Shown here one piece after another: positions 1 through 7,670 of a DNA stretch of 26,391 bases (positions within the stretch are counted from its first letter, which is position 1; each line of letters starts with the position of its first letter). The notes below the pieces were generated by a model. The model saw only the letters and a program-made list of their open reading frames with translations. It had not been told where the DNA came from and did not search any database. The DNA comes from an uncultured Anaeroplasmataceae bacterium (GTDB lineage Bacteria > Bacillota_I > Bacilli_A > Acholeplasmatales > Anaeroplasmataceae): assembly GCA_934229785.1 (NCBI GenBank), contig CAKQEA010000023.1:1-26391 (forward strand), given 5' to 3'. Both the position numbers and the translations under genes were made by a program.

Positions 1-1752
1 TATGAGGATTTAAAATTAGTTCAAAAAAAGTATAGTTTAAATGATAAAGAAATAAATTACATTTATAGTTATAATGAAAAAGATTTAATTGATTATATAA
101 GTCAATCAAATTATAAATTTGAATATAAATATGATTCAATTAATAGAGGTGTAGGAAGAGATATTATTGTTGATGGAAATAAGATATTAGGTAGTAAGAT
201 AGGGTATTTGAAAAATGGCAATTATACAACAAAAATACCAAATACTATATATTACAGTAATGGATTAAATGTAAAGTGTAAGTATGATGAGGTTGGTAAT
301 ATCAAAGAGGTATATGAAAATAATGAACTAGTAAATAGGTATACCTATGATACATTAAGTAGAATTATTCGAGAGGATAATAAAAAGCTTAATAAAACAA
401 CAACCTATTCATATGATAATAATGGTAATATTTTAAATAAAAGAAGTTATGAATATACATTAGAATTATTGAATAATTCTTATGAAAATGATGACTATAT
501 TTATAATAATGACTTGTTAATAAAACTTAATGATATAGTGATTGAATATGATAAATTAGGAAGACCAATAAAAATTAAAGATAAAGATTTAAGTTGGGGA
601 ATGGAAAATACACTTACGAAATATGGAACTAATACATATGATTATGATGCCTTTGGATTAAGAACAAAGAAAAATAATATAAAATATATGTATGATAGTA
701 AAAATAAATTAATATATGAATCAAGAGGAATATATTATATTTATGAAGATGGTAAGCTAGCAGGCTTAAATTATAATAATAAGAATTATTTTTACATTTA
801 TGATTTGTTAGGAAATATAATAAATATAATTGACGATAGTGGTAAAATAGTTGTAAAATATAGCTATGATAGTTTTGGAAATCATGAGGTATATAATAGT
901 GTAGGTGAGAAAATAACAGATCAAAATGATATAGGAAATATAAATCCATTTAGATATAAAGGATATTATTTTGATAGTGAAACAAATCTATATTATTTAC
1001 AAACGAGATATTATGATCCAAGTATTGGAAGATTTATATCACCAGATTCAATAGACTATTTAAATAATGAATCAGTTGATGGATTAAATTTATATGCTTA
1101 TTGTGGTAATAATCCAGTAAATCGATTCGATCCAAGTGGTCATGCGTGGAAATGGAGTTCTTTCTGGCAAGGAGTAGGATATTTAGTTACTGGCATTGGT
1201 GCTATTGTGGCTGGTGCTTTAGTAATTGCAAGTGGAGTTGCTACTTGGCCGATGTTATTAGTTGCAGGTATTACAATTGGTGCAGGAGCCTTAACAACCA
1301 TTAATGGAGCGTCAGAAGTAGTAGAGGCTGGCACTGGATATAATTTTGTTGAAGATACTGTATTTGGTGGTAATTCATTAGCATATAATACTTATGCTAC
1401 AATTACCGGAAGTGTTGCAACTGTTGGAAGTATTGTCTGTGGTGGTTGGTATAGATACAATACACCTAGAATTCAAGCATATAAAAATGTTGGTAATTAT
1501 AATTTTTCTGGAACAATATCAGATCCTACACACTTAGATAGACCATATCAACATTCAACATTACTTCAAAGAAACATTATTAAGTATGGGAAAATGGTCA
1601 AAGAACCTTCTGGTGTTTATAATTTTACGATTGGTGGAGCTTATAAAATTGGTTGGGTTTCTTATGGTGTTGGAAGTGTTGGAAGTCATCCAACTACTTG
1701 GAAATTAGTATTAGACATTGGTAAACAAATTATCGTGCACGCAGGATTTTAA
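1..1752 (+). CDS. Rhs/YD-repeat protein with C-terminal toxin tip (5' partial)
   Basis: The frame is open from base 1 and runs 583 residues to TAA at 1750-1752, so the start lies upstream of the window. Repeated YD motifs (YDEVGN, YDTLSR, YDAFG, YDLLGN) fill the first two thirds. The Rhs core ends with RYYDPSIGRF and the conserved DPSGH boundary near 1129-1143. A glycine/alanine-rich hydrophobic stretch follows (about 1165-1310) and then a tip of about 100 residues ending in IIVHAGF. In Rhs proteins the core forms a cage and the part after DPxG is a variable secreted toxin. The tip layout (RPYQHS, a GTW-like TTWKLVLD, terminal HxxF) recalls an Rhs C-terminal toxin type I have seen, but I cannot name its activity. 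No immunity gene follows directly. The next sequence is an IS110-type element, and the first candidate partner is at 3429-3872. Confidence 0.9.
   Translation, partial: YEDLKLVQKKYSLNDKEINYIYSYNEKDLIDYISQSNYKFEYKYDSINRGVGRDIIVDGNKILGSKIGYLKNGNYTTKIPNTIYYSNGLNVKCKYDEVGNIKEVYENNELVNRYTYDTLSRIIREDNKKLNKTTTYSYDNNGNILNKRSYEYTLELLNNSYENDDYIYNNDLLIKLNDIVIEYDKLGRPIKIKDKDLSWGMENTLTKYGTNTYDYDAFGLRTKKNNIKYMYDSKNKLIYESRGIYYIYEDGKLAGLNYNNKNYFYIYDLLGNIINIIDDSGKIVVKYSYDSFGNHEVYNSVGEKITDQNDIGNINPFRYKGYYFDSETNLYYLQTRYYDPSIGRFISPDSIDYLNNESVDGLNLYAYCGNNPVNRFDPSGHAWKWSSFWQGVGYLVTGIGAIVAGALVIASGVATWPMLLVAGITIGAGALTTINGASEVVEAGTGYNFVEDTVFGGNSLAYNTYATITGSVATVGSIVCGGWYRYNTPRIQAYKNVGNYNFSGTISDPTHLDRPYQHSTLLQRNIIKYGKMVKEPSGVYNFTIGGAYKIGWVSYGVGSVGSHPTTWKLVLDIGKQIIVHAGF
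683..983 (+). repeat. Rhs core direct repeat, copy 1
   Basis: This stretch is almost identical to 4774-5065: roughly a dozen substitutions and one 9-bp in-frame deletion in copy 2. The match stops abruptly after the codons for FDSET. It is the shared Rhs core that lets different toxin tips recombine onto the same gene. Confidence 0.9.
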
Positions 1753-1830
1753 TAGGAGCCAGCTATAAATAAATCAAGAGTTTTTTGAAAAAAATCAAAA
1801 ATGTTTATTTATATAAATTAAAGGCACGAC

Positions 1831-1850
1831 AAAAAGGGCCTTTCACCCTT
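1831..1850 (-). terminator. Possible terminator at the 3' end of the IS110 element
   Basis: On the minus strand AAGGG, a 7-nt loop and CCCTT are followed by five T residues (complement of 1831-1835). It lies about 90 bp beyond the restored stop of the transposase. The stem is short, so this is tentative. Confidence 0.35.
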
Positions 1851-1935
1851 CATTTTTAAAAATGTGTTTATGCTATCTAAATTATAGATATGCAGATTAA
1901 TGTTATATATCTAGATCTTTGAAAATTTTATATGG

Positions 1936-3106
1936 TTAACGTGGAGTGTACGCATTTCCTGATTTTAAAATAGAATAGATAATCCTTACTATTTTCTTTT
2001 CTAGGTGACCAATGATAACAAAGAAATGTTTATGTTCTGATTATTTCTTTTTGTAATATGCATTTAAAGAAGAATCAAATCTCCAACATACTTTTGCTAC
2101 TTGATATAATGCGTAACGTAAGTATTTAGAACCCTTCTTGCTTATTCTTAGATTTGATGCACTGAATTTTCCTGAGTCATAAACTTCTAAATCCAAACCA
2201 GAAAATGATATCAATTTATCTACATTTTTGAATCTAGCGATATCACCAATTTCTCCTAGAATCAAACCTGCAGTAGTATATCCAATACCTGGAATGGTTG
2301 TTATTTTGGTATCAAGCTTATCAACATAATATTTTATCATTTTATCATAATCATCAATTTTAGATTGAATAAAATTAAGTGTTTTAATAGCTTGTAATAA
2401 TGAGAATGATAGATATTCATTGTCATTACCAATACTTGCCTTAGCTGCATTTATAATGTCTTCTGCGGAAGTTTTACATTTACCATGTAACATATTTGAA
2501 ATAGTTTCCAAATGTGCTCTAGCTAGCCTTTTGGGACTTGGATATTTTGTTATAATTTCTAGTGCTGACCCTTGATAAACATTGCTAAAAAGTTTTAAAT
2601 ATTCAGGAAATAATTGAGTTAGAATTCTATAAACAGCTAGTTTAGCTTGTCTAAGCTCTTCAACAATAGAAAATCTATCTCTAGATAGTGACTTTAAAGC
2701 CTCACTGTGGTATGATGTTAATGTATAAGGCTTGAATTCTTCCTTATTATCTTTAAGATACTTACAAATGTTTATAGAATCTAAGTTGTCGTTCTTTGGT
2801 GTATGAACTTTGTTTAGATTTTTTAAACATATTGGTTAAAATAGGATTCAAAAGACAAACTTTATATTCTTTCATTAAAAGAAAAAATAAAAGATTTAGA
2901 TGATAAAATCCAGTAGATTCAAGTCCTATACGAACCTGATAATCATTATTAGCTCCACAAAATTCAGTTATAGAATTGTGGAGCTTTTTGTACCCTTCAT
3001 CGTTATTGGTTATAGTAATGGAACGCTTCGTGTAAAAACTTCCATTTTCAGTCATAAGCATAAAGTCATGCTTATCGCTTGCGACGTCAATTCCGACATA
3101 TATCAT
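1936..3106 (-). pseudogene. IS110-family transposase, broken by a frameshift and a nonsense codon
   Basis: The start is ATG at 3106, preceded by AAGGAAG. The N-terminal part has the DEDD RuvC-like residues of IS110 recombinases: GIDVASDKHD with the first Asp, and GLESTGF with Glu. Near 2811 the frame shifts by one extra base: after KSK, dropping one C restores KVHTPKNDNLDS. The second frame is then open and carries the serine-recombinase-like C-terminal region, with IPGIGYTTAGLI and FSGLDLEVYDSG, to TAA at 2041-2043. Past that stop the same frame continues SEHKHFFVIIGHLEKK to GNAYTPR and a second TAA at 1936-1938. This is the usual IS110 C terminus, so the first TAA is probably a premature stop (CAA to TAA would explain it). 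The restored protein would be about 390 residues, normal for the family. Programmed frameshifting is a less likely alternative, given the second lesion. Confidence 0.85.
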
Positions 3107-3322
3107 AATGTCTACTTCCTTGATTAATATTTGCACTGGTACTATCTACATGTCTAATCTCGTGTACCCTAGTTGCTTATAACCAGTCATCTACTAAGAG
3201 AGCTGTAACCAGCTGATAACCATATAAAAAGAAAAGACTGTAGCTGAACTCTCCAAAAACCAGAGAGCATAACGCTCCTGTAGGAAAAGTATGAAACAGA
3301 CTACATTGCTACTTAAATTATA
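3107..3322 (-). ncRNA. Candidate IS110 bridge RNA region
   Basis: This is the non-coding stretch upstream of the transposase. Read on the minus strand it starts with a TATAAT -10 (complement of 3317-3322), with a weak TTATAT 17 bp further upstream. It holds several hairpins: CTCTC/GAGAG (3249-3253 with 3263-3267), GAGC/GCTC (3265-3268 with 3274-3277) and AGCT/AGCT (3201-3214). IS110-group elements are known to express a bridge RNA from this position whose loops pair with target and donor DNA. I see the location, the promoter and the hairpins; the bridge role is inferred. The guide loops are not resolved. Confidence 0.5.
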
Positions 3323-3428
3323 GCATCCAATGTGATGATATAAAAGTTATGTTGTACTCATAACTATAAAATTCTTATAGTAAGGAGAATGTATAATCTT
3401 AAGTACAATTTGATTATACTAGGTAAGT

Positions 3429-3872
3429 ATGAAGCTATTTTATAAATTAAGTGATAATTATAATCCGAATTATATAGTAAAACATATTGATAATTCTTTT
3501 GGATCTGATGATGTGTATTTTGATTTTCAAGTTGCGTTAACAGATAATCGTTCGCTTATATTAAATTTTGATATTTACTCAAAAAAATGTGTATCATGTG
3601 AAGGATATCTATCAATCGATAAGAGAGCTAAAAATGAAAATATAGTTATTGAAAAATTCAGTAATGGTGAATTATTAATTGAACTAGAAGATTTTGAAAA
3701 AGAAGTACCTCTTAAAGAATATTTATTAGAAGGTAAGATGAAATATGATATTAACAAATCTCGAATTTGCATAGGTGATATTAATAGTAACGAAGTTATT
3801 ATGTTTGGAGTAGGTCAATATGCATCCTTCCTAAATAATAAATTAATTGGCATAATTATAGATTTAAAATAA
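3429..3872 (+). CDS. Hypothetical protein, possible orphan immunity protein
   Basis: This is a 147-residue acidic protein with no signal peptide or membrane segment and no family I recognise. The pattern of alternating hydrophobic residues suggests beta structure. A weak AGGT lies 4 nt before ATG. A better ribosome site, AAGGAG, lies upstream at about 3381 before another ATG (3389), which is in a different frame and closes after 18 codons, so the 5' end may have been altered. It sits just past the IS110 element, where the immunity gene of the first Rhs toxin would be expected if the element had inserted between them. The immunity role is inferred from position only. Confidence 0.55.
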   Translation: MKLFYKLSDNYNPNYIVKHIDNSFGSDDVYFDFQVALTDNRSLILNFDIYSKKCVSCEGYLSIDKRAKNENIVIEKFSNGELLIELEDFEKEVPLKEYLLEGKMKYDINKSRICIGDINSNEVIMFGVGQYASFLNNKLIGIIIDLK

Positions 3873-4030
3873 ATAACAAATTACTTTCACAAGCAAAATA
3901 GGCAAGTTTTCTCTATTCTAACAATTTAGATTGTGACACAAGTTATAGTAAAATTAAGTTTAGTGATATTGGATTATTAATTACATCAATTTTGCTATTA
4001 GGATTATTATACCGATTGGAATGTGATTTA

Positions 4031-4428
4031 ATGGAAATAAACCATATTTTAGAATATGATTATAATTATGCAGAGTATATAGTAACTGATGGTAAATATG
4101 ATATAGTATGCATGTGTTTGTCTGTTCCATTAGAAAATAATAATGATCTTAAAATAGGTATGAAGGTGGATAGTTTATAGGCTTTTTCTTATAATGACAG
4201 CATTATCTTGAAAGCTTCAAATACTAATAAATGCAACATACAAAAAAATATTTTAAATATAATCTTTGTGGAATTGTAGTTTATTCTAAAAAATCTATAA
4301 TTAAGGTATTTGATTTTGTTATTGATTTATCAAATGATTATCCGAAAGGTTTTGATACTCTAATAAAAGATGGTGATTATGTGGAATTTGAAGTTGATAG
4401 AATAGAATGTACGTTGGCGAAAATATAA
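4031..4428 (+). pseudogene. Small broken gene (nonsense codon plus frameshift)
   Basis: Two adjoining reading frames look like halves of one protein of about 130 residues. The first begins at ATG 4031 (MEINHILEYDYNYAEY) and stops at TAG 4178-4180. The same frame then continues plausibly for about 20 codons. After the A7 run at 4236-4242 another frame takes over, with YFKYNLCGIVVYSKKS to DGDYVEFEVDRIECTL and TAA at 4428. A homopolymer indel would explain the shift. Upstream in frame is a hydrophobic stretch (about 3967-4015). I do not recognise the family. Its place in the Rhs region, just before a module-ending terminator repeat, suggests an immunity or accessory gene. The two parts could instead be unrelated small genes. 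Confidence 0.5.
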
Positions 4429-4460
4429 ATTAATAATCAAAAATGTTATATTAATTAAAC

Positions 4461-4535
4461 TCATTAACAAATTAATATTAAATATTAAATGCAAGGAGTG
4501 TGGTTATCTTATAGATAATCGCACTCTTTTTAAAT
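4461..4535 (+). repeat. Module-ending repeat, copy A
   Basis: This 75-bp sequence recurs at 7001-7074, starting with TCATTAAC and containing the identical block AGGAGTGTGGTTATCTTATA. It carries the hairpin terminator described separately. The stretch from 4536 to 4773 shows no gene or other structure I can support. Confidence 0.85.
4496..4531 (+). terminator. Rho-independent terminator inside repeat A
   Basis: The outer stem is GAGTG (4496-4500) with CACTC (4522-4526). The inner stem is TTATCT (4504-4509) with AGATAA (4513-4518), separated from it by a 3-nt internal loop on each side. Five T residues follow (4527-4531). Confidence 0.8.
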
Positions 4536-4773
4536 GAAAAATCATAAATACTTGTAGCTAATATCGATATTGTAGTTAATAAGTAAATTATAATTGGTTG
4601 TTATTAGATAAGTACAATATAATCATATTAATTTTATGTATAATTCTAATAATTCCCATCCAAACAATAATTCATATTAGATAATTATGTTTTTCGTGTT
4701 ATTTGTTATATAAATTATTGGCGTTTAAAATCAAGTAGTTAATTATAAATGGTCATCTTATTTTTATATATAG

Positions 4774-5065
4774 AATATATGTATGATAGTTAAAATAAAT
4801 TAATATATGAATCAAGAGGAATATATTATATTTATGAAGAAGGTAAGCTAGCAGGTTTAAATTATAATAATAAGAATTGTTTTTACATTTATGATTTGTT
4901 AGGAAATATAATTGACGATATTGGAAAAATAGTTGTAAAATATAGTTATGATAGTTTTGGAAATCATGAGGTATATAATAGTGTATGTAAGAAAATAACA
5001 GATCAAAATGATATAGGAAATATAAATCCATTTAGATATAAAGGATATTATTTTGATAGTGAAAC
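4774..5065 (+). repeat. Rhs core direct repeat, copy 2
   Basis: Nearly identical to 683-983. Copy 2 has a TAA at 4791-4793 where copy 1 has AAA-type sequence, and it has lost 9 bp in frame (LGNIINIID becomes LGNIID). The copies diverge sharply right after FDSET, marking a recombination junction. Confidence 0.9.
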
Positions 5066-5798
5066 GGGATTATTTTGGTTATCCTCAAGGTTTTATTCTC
5101 CAGAATTATGCAGGTTTATTAGCCCTGATGATGTGAGTTATCTTGACCCAAGCTCTATTAATGGACTTAACCTTTATGTGTATTGTGCCAATAATCCCAT
5201 AATGTATGTCGATCCAAGTGGTCACGAATGGTATAATCCATTAACTTGGGATTGGGGAGAAATTGCGAAAGGTGTAGGATTAATCATAACTGGCGTTAGA
5301 GCAATTCCTGTCGGTATTTTGACACTTCCTTATGGTGGGTGGATTTCAGCAGTTGCGGGAATAACTATTTTGTCTGGTGGATGAACTGCCTTGTTTGGAT
5401 TATCCGATGTTGGAGAAGGTATTACTGATTATAATGTTATTCAAGAAGCTGTCTTTATGGGAAATGAAAATGCATATAACATTACTGAAAGTATTTTCGC
5501 CACAACGGCTACTATTTGGTCTATAATTTGTGGTGGATACATTAAGTACAATACCACAACAACCCCAAGAAGCCTTCCAGGAAAAGGTCAAAAACCACAT
5601 AGTGGTGTTTGTAACATGAATGATAAAACTTTGGGTTATTATGGAGCAGATGGGAAACTTAGATATTCTATTGCATTTAACAACCATAACACTCCAAGTG
5701 TTCATAGAATTCCGCACTGGCATAAAGAAATGCCACATAGTGAACCGATAAATAGTTTCTGGAGATTTATTGTAGAATTAATTAAAAGGGGGATAAAA
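4774..5798 (+). pseudogene. Displaced Rhs tip with second toxin domain (orphan rhs-CT)
   Basis: The piece lacks a normal start: homology to the first Rhs gene begins at 4774 and meets an in-frame TAA at 4791. It then stays open through the Rhs boundary (LFWLSSRFYSP, then DPSGHEW near 5212) and a hydrophobic stretch. An in-frame TGA follows at 5382-5384, where copy 1 has Leu. The same frame continues TALFGLSDVGEGITDYN, which still aligns with copy 1 (INGASEVVEAGTGYNFV), so the TGA is a lesion and not a gene end. The toxin domain has GYYGADGKLRYSIAF and the His-rich PSVHRIPHWHKEMPH. This resembles a small His-containing toxin family common at Rhs C termini; the activity is not known to me. There is no stop between it and the gene at 5799. 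Confidence 0.8.
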
Positions 5799-6056
5799 AT
5801 GAGGATTAAAATATCAGATATTATGACATATGAAGAATTTCTTGAAAGATATTTGATTAATAAAGAAGAATTTAAATTTTACTATAAAAATAAAATTGTA
5901 AACATTTGTTATGGAGCAAAGGGAATGTTTGCATATAATATAGTCGAAAATAATGTTGTGATATTATATAAAGAATTTAATAGCCCTAAAGAATTATTAG
6001 ACAACATGGAAATTGATAATATAAAATTTCCTGAGTTATGGAATGTTCTAGAATAG
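5799..6056 (+). CDS. Immunity-like protein paired with the second Rhs tip
   Basis: The 85-residue protein starts at ATG 5799 behind the strong ribosome site AAAAGGGGGA. It is soluble, acidic toward its C terminus and ends FPELWNVLE. Its middle (FKFYYKNKIVNICYG) and the end pattern, with SPKELLDN followed by the Leu-Trp, resemble small immunity proteins I have seen beside His-rich Rhs tips of this kind. The upstream toxin frame runs into it without a stop, so it could also be made as the C-terminal part of a fused product. Its own ribosome site argues for independent translation. Immunity function is inferred from position and size. Confidence 0.65.
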   Translation: MRIKISDIMTYEEFLERYLINKEEFKFYYKNKIVNICYGAKGMFAYNIVENNVVILYKEFNSPKELLDNMEIDNIKFPELWNVLE

Positions 6057-6057
6057 C

Positions 6058-6704
6058 ATTGATTAAACAATGAATCATTTGATGTGGTAAACTTATATGT
6101 TTATTGTGATAATAATCATATAAAATATTATGATGAAGTGGATGCATATCGAATTAGATTAAGCGACTTATTGATGGATTAGTAGCGATATGAGCTATTT
6201 TTGTTATTGATGCTGTGACGATACTTACTTGTGGTGTTGAAACAGTAGCTGGAACTATGGCTGGAGCTGTAATTTATGGAGCGGCATAAGGCATTGTGAT
6301 TGGAGCTACGACTGGAGTTATTGGTGGTGCAATAGTTGGTGGTATAATTGGCGGATTTGCTGGGGCAAGTAGTTTTACTGCTAATAGTACTTATATTTCA
6401 CAATATGGTGGTAATGTAAAAGAAGTTCTTTCTGCATATAAAGGAAATCCTAAATTAAAAGTTTTAAATAGTAATACTACAGTGTATGGAACATGTGGGA
6501 GCTTCAGGACAATATGGACATTGGATTTCTCCTAAAAATTATGGTTTTGTTGCACGAAATATTTTATCACTACCTTCAGGAAATACGGCTGCAAATAATT
6601 CAACTTTTGTAATTTCTTGAAGTAGAAAAGTATTATCAGGAAAAGCAGCTGCATTGTTTTGGCAAGCTGATGGAGGTATCCAGTGGTTGATTGGATTATT
6701 ATAG
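6058..6704 (+). pseudogene. Third Rhs tip remnant with a decayed toxin domain
   Basis: A ghost of the Rhs boundary is readable just after the preceding gene: LNNESFDVVNLYVYCDNN, matching LNNESVDGLNLYAYCGNN of the first copy, with DPSGH degraded. Several stops follow, then a glycine-rich hydrophobic segment (about 6296-6370) and a toxin-like domain. The domain shifts frame near 6485-6495, after which EHVGASGQYGHWISPKNYG, LSLPSGNTA and DGGIQ are readable to TAG at 6702-6704, with one more TGA at 6618-6620. The spaced LPxxNxA and GGxQ motifs recall NAD-targeting toxins such as TNT, but this is a loose match. The toxin cannot be made as it stands. Confidence 0.7.
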
Positions 6705-6713
6705 GAGGGTTTT

Positions 6714-6989
6714 ATGATTGAACAACTGAAAAAGATATTAATTATTCTTGAAAATGAAATCTCTGATGAAAATTCCCTTTGGGACAAAGAGCAACTACTT
6801 AAAGTAATAAAACCAGAAATAGAAGAATTGTATGACAAATTTAGGAGTGGAATAAAATTTTTCAAATATGGCAAAAAACAAAGAATGTTAGAATCAACAT
6901 ATTTGATTACTGATTCAATAAAAAATCTTGAAAATACAAATTTAGGAAAAGAAATCCTAAAATTACAAAAAATATATAATAATATTTAA
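6714..6989 (+). CDS. Small immunity-like protein of the third module
   Basis: The 91-residue, charged, probably all-helical protein starts at ATG 6714 behind GGAGGG (6704-6709), which overlaps the stop of the decayed toxin. There is no signal peptide or membrane segment. It is intact while the toxin upstream is broken, and it is followed within 15 bp by the module-ending repeat at 7001. Size, position and overlap are typical of an immunity gene in a toxin-immunity pair; I recognise no named family. Confidence 0.65.
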   Translation: MIEQLKKILIILENEISDENSLWDKEQLLKVIKPEIEELYDKFRSGIKFFKYGKKQRMLESTYLITDSIKNLENTNLGKEILKLQKIYNNI

Positions 6990-7000
6990 TAAAATAAAAA

Positions 7001-7074
7001 TCATTAACAAGTTAACATTGAATATCAAACGCTAGGAGTGTGGTTATCTTATAGATAATTGCCCACTTTTAAAT
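7001..7074 (+). repeat. Module-ending repeat, copy B
   Basis: Second copy of the repeat at 4461-4535. The TTATCT/AGATAA inner stem is preserved, but the outer stem and T-run have decayed (GCCCAC then TTTT), so termination here should be weaker. Confidence 0.8.
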
Positions 7075-7219
7075 AAAAAATAAATAAATTTGCTTTGTAT
7101 ATCTTCAAATTGAATAAAAGTTGTAATATTAATGAATTGTATTTGGACTATGCTTAAAAAACTTTGTAAGTGCAAGAAAATTAAGACGCTTTAATATAAA
7201 CATTAATAAAATAATTGAG

Positions 7220-7309
7220 ATGGTTAAAATGCCAATAAAGCATATTGGAATAATAATTGGATGTGTTATTTTAATTACTGTAGGCATATTAATGTTTTAT
7301 GGCTTATAG
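7220..7309 (+). CDS. Possible 29-residue membrane peptide
   Basis: ATG 7220 opens a 29-residue frame made of a short basic start (MVKMPIKH) and one hydrophobic helix ending MFYGL. There is no convincing ribosome site. The frame is open for about 85 bp before the ATG, so it could equally be the C-terminal remnant of a longer membrane protein. It lies in the decayed stretch 7075-7560, which otherwise holds only the 63-codon frame at 7316-7507. Confidence 0.25.
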   Translation: MVKMPIKHIGIIIGCVILITVGILMFYGL

Positions 7310-7315
7310 GAGTGT

Positions 7316-7507
7316 TTGATTTTAAATCACAAAAATCTATTAAGGCTAATAAATTATATAAAGAACTCAATGCCTCAATCTGAAAAGATAGAGGTTGAAA
7401 TGGATTATGAGTATGTAAGTATGTTTACTATAGATGATTTAGGAAAAATCGAACAAGTTTATTCTATAGTTATGTCTATGAATTATAGTTTTTGTTTGGT
7501 GTTTTAA
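7316..7507 (+). CDS. Hypothetical short frame, possibly a gene remnant
   Basis: A 63-codon frame from TTG, with AGGAG only 3-4 nt upstream, ends in TAA at 7507. The product is soluble and acidic in the middle and abruptly hydrophobic at the end, with no recognisable family. The spacing and rare start make translation doubtful. It may be the remains of another immunity gene from the Rhs locus. Confidence 0.25.
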   Translation: MILNHKNLLRLINYIKNSMPQSEKIEVEMDYEYVSMFTIDDLGKIEQVYSIVMSMNYSFCLVF

Positions 7508-7561
7508 AACAGTTTAATATCAAAAAGATAGGTTTATATTCATAATAATAAAATTGAAATT

Positions 7562-7590
7562 CACATTTTTTATGTGGTTTTCTTTTTTTT
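7562..7590 (+). terminator. Terminator closing the accessory region
   Basis: CACAT (7562-7566), a T5 loop and ATGTG (7572-7576) are followed by a T-rich tract to 7590. The stem is short. It separates the Rhs region from the housekeeping genes. Confidence 0.45.
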
Positions 7591-7638
7591 ATAGTTTGCT
7601 CTTAAATATTTTCGCTACAAATATTATAATTGTTATGG

Positions 7639-7644
7639 TATAAT
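7639..7644 (+). promoter_or_regulatory. -10 element for the thioesterase-aminopeptidase pair
   Basis: A perfect TATAAT lies 26 bp before the start codon. The matching -35 is poor (TACAAA, 17 bp upstream). A second TATAAT overlaps 7624-7629. Confidence 0.5.
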
Positions 7645-7670
7645 TATTTGTGTTTTAAGAGGTTATTTTT

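Larger units (their letters stand above)
1860..3350 (-). mobile_element. IS110-family insertion element (inactive)
   Basis: The broken DEDD transposase at 1936-3106 and its long non-coding 5' region define the element. IS110 elements have no clear terminal inverted repeats and often leave no target duplication, so both ends given here are estimates. The element separates the Rhs toxin tip ending at 1752 from the next gene at 3429. Orientation is minus, with the long non-coding end on the high-coordinate side, as in the IS110 group rather than the IS1111 group. Confidence 0.6.

Noticed and set aside
629..949. Minus-strand frame of 106 codons within the Rhs core (also at 4753-5031)
   Set aside because: It is the Tyr/His/Leu-rich shadow of the YD-repeat coding strand; its duplication simply follows the duplicated core.
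2805..2820. Programmed frameshift in the IS110 transposase
   Set aside because: IS110 transposases are normally single-frame, no clear slippery heptamer is present, and a second lesion (TAA at 2041) makes decay more likely.
5382..5384. TGA read as Trp (Mycoplasma code)
   Set aside because: Trp is encoded by TGG throughout, and intact genes such as apeB, tldD and tldE end in TGA, so this TGA is a real stop.
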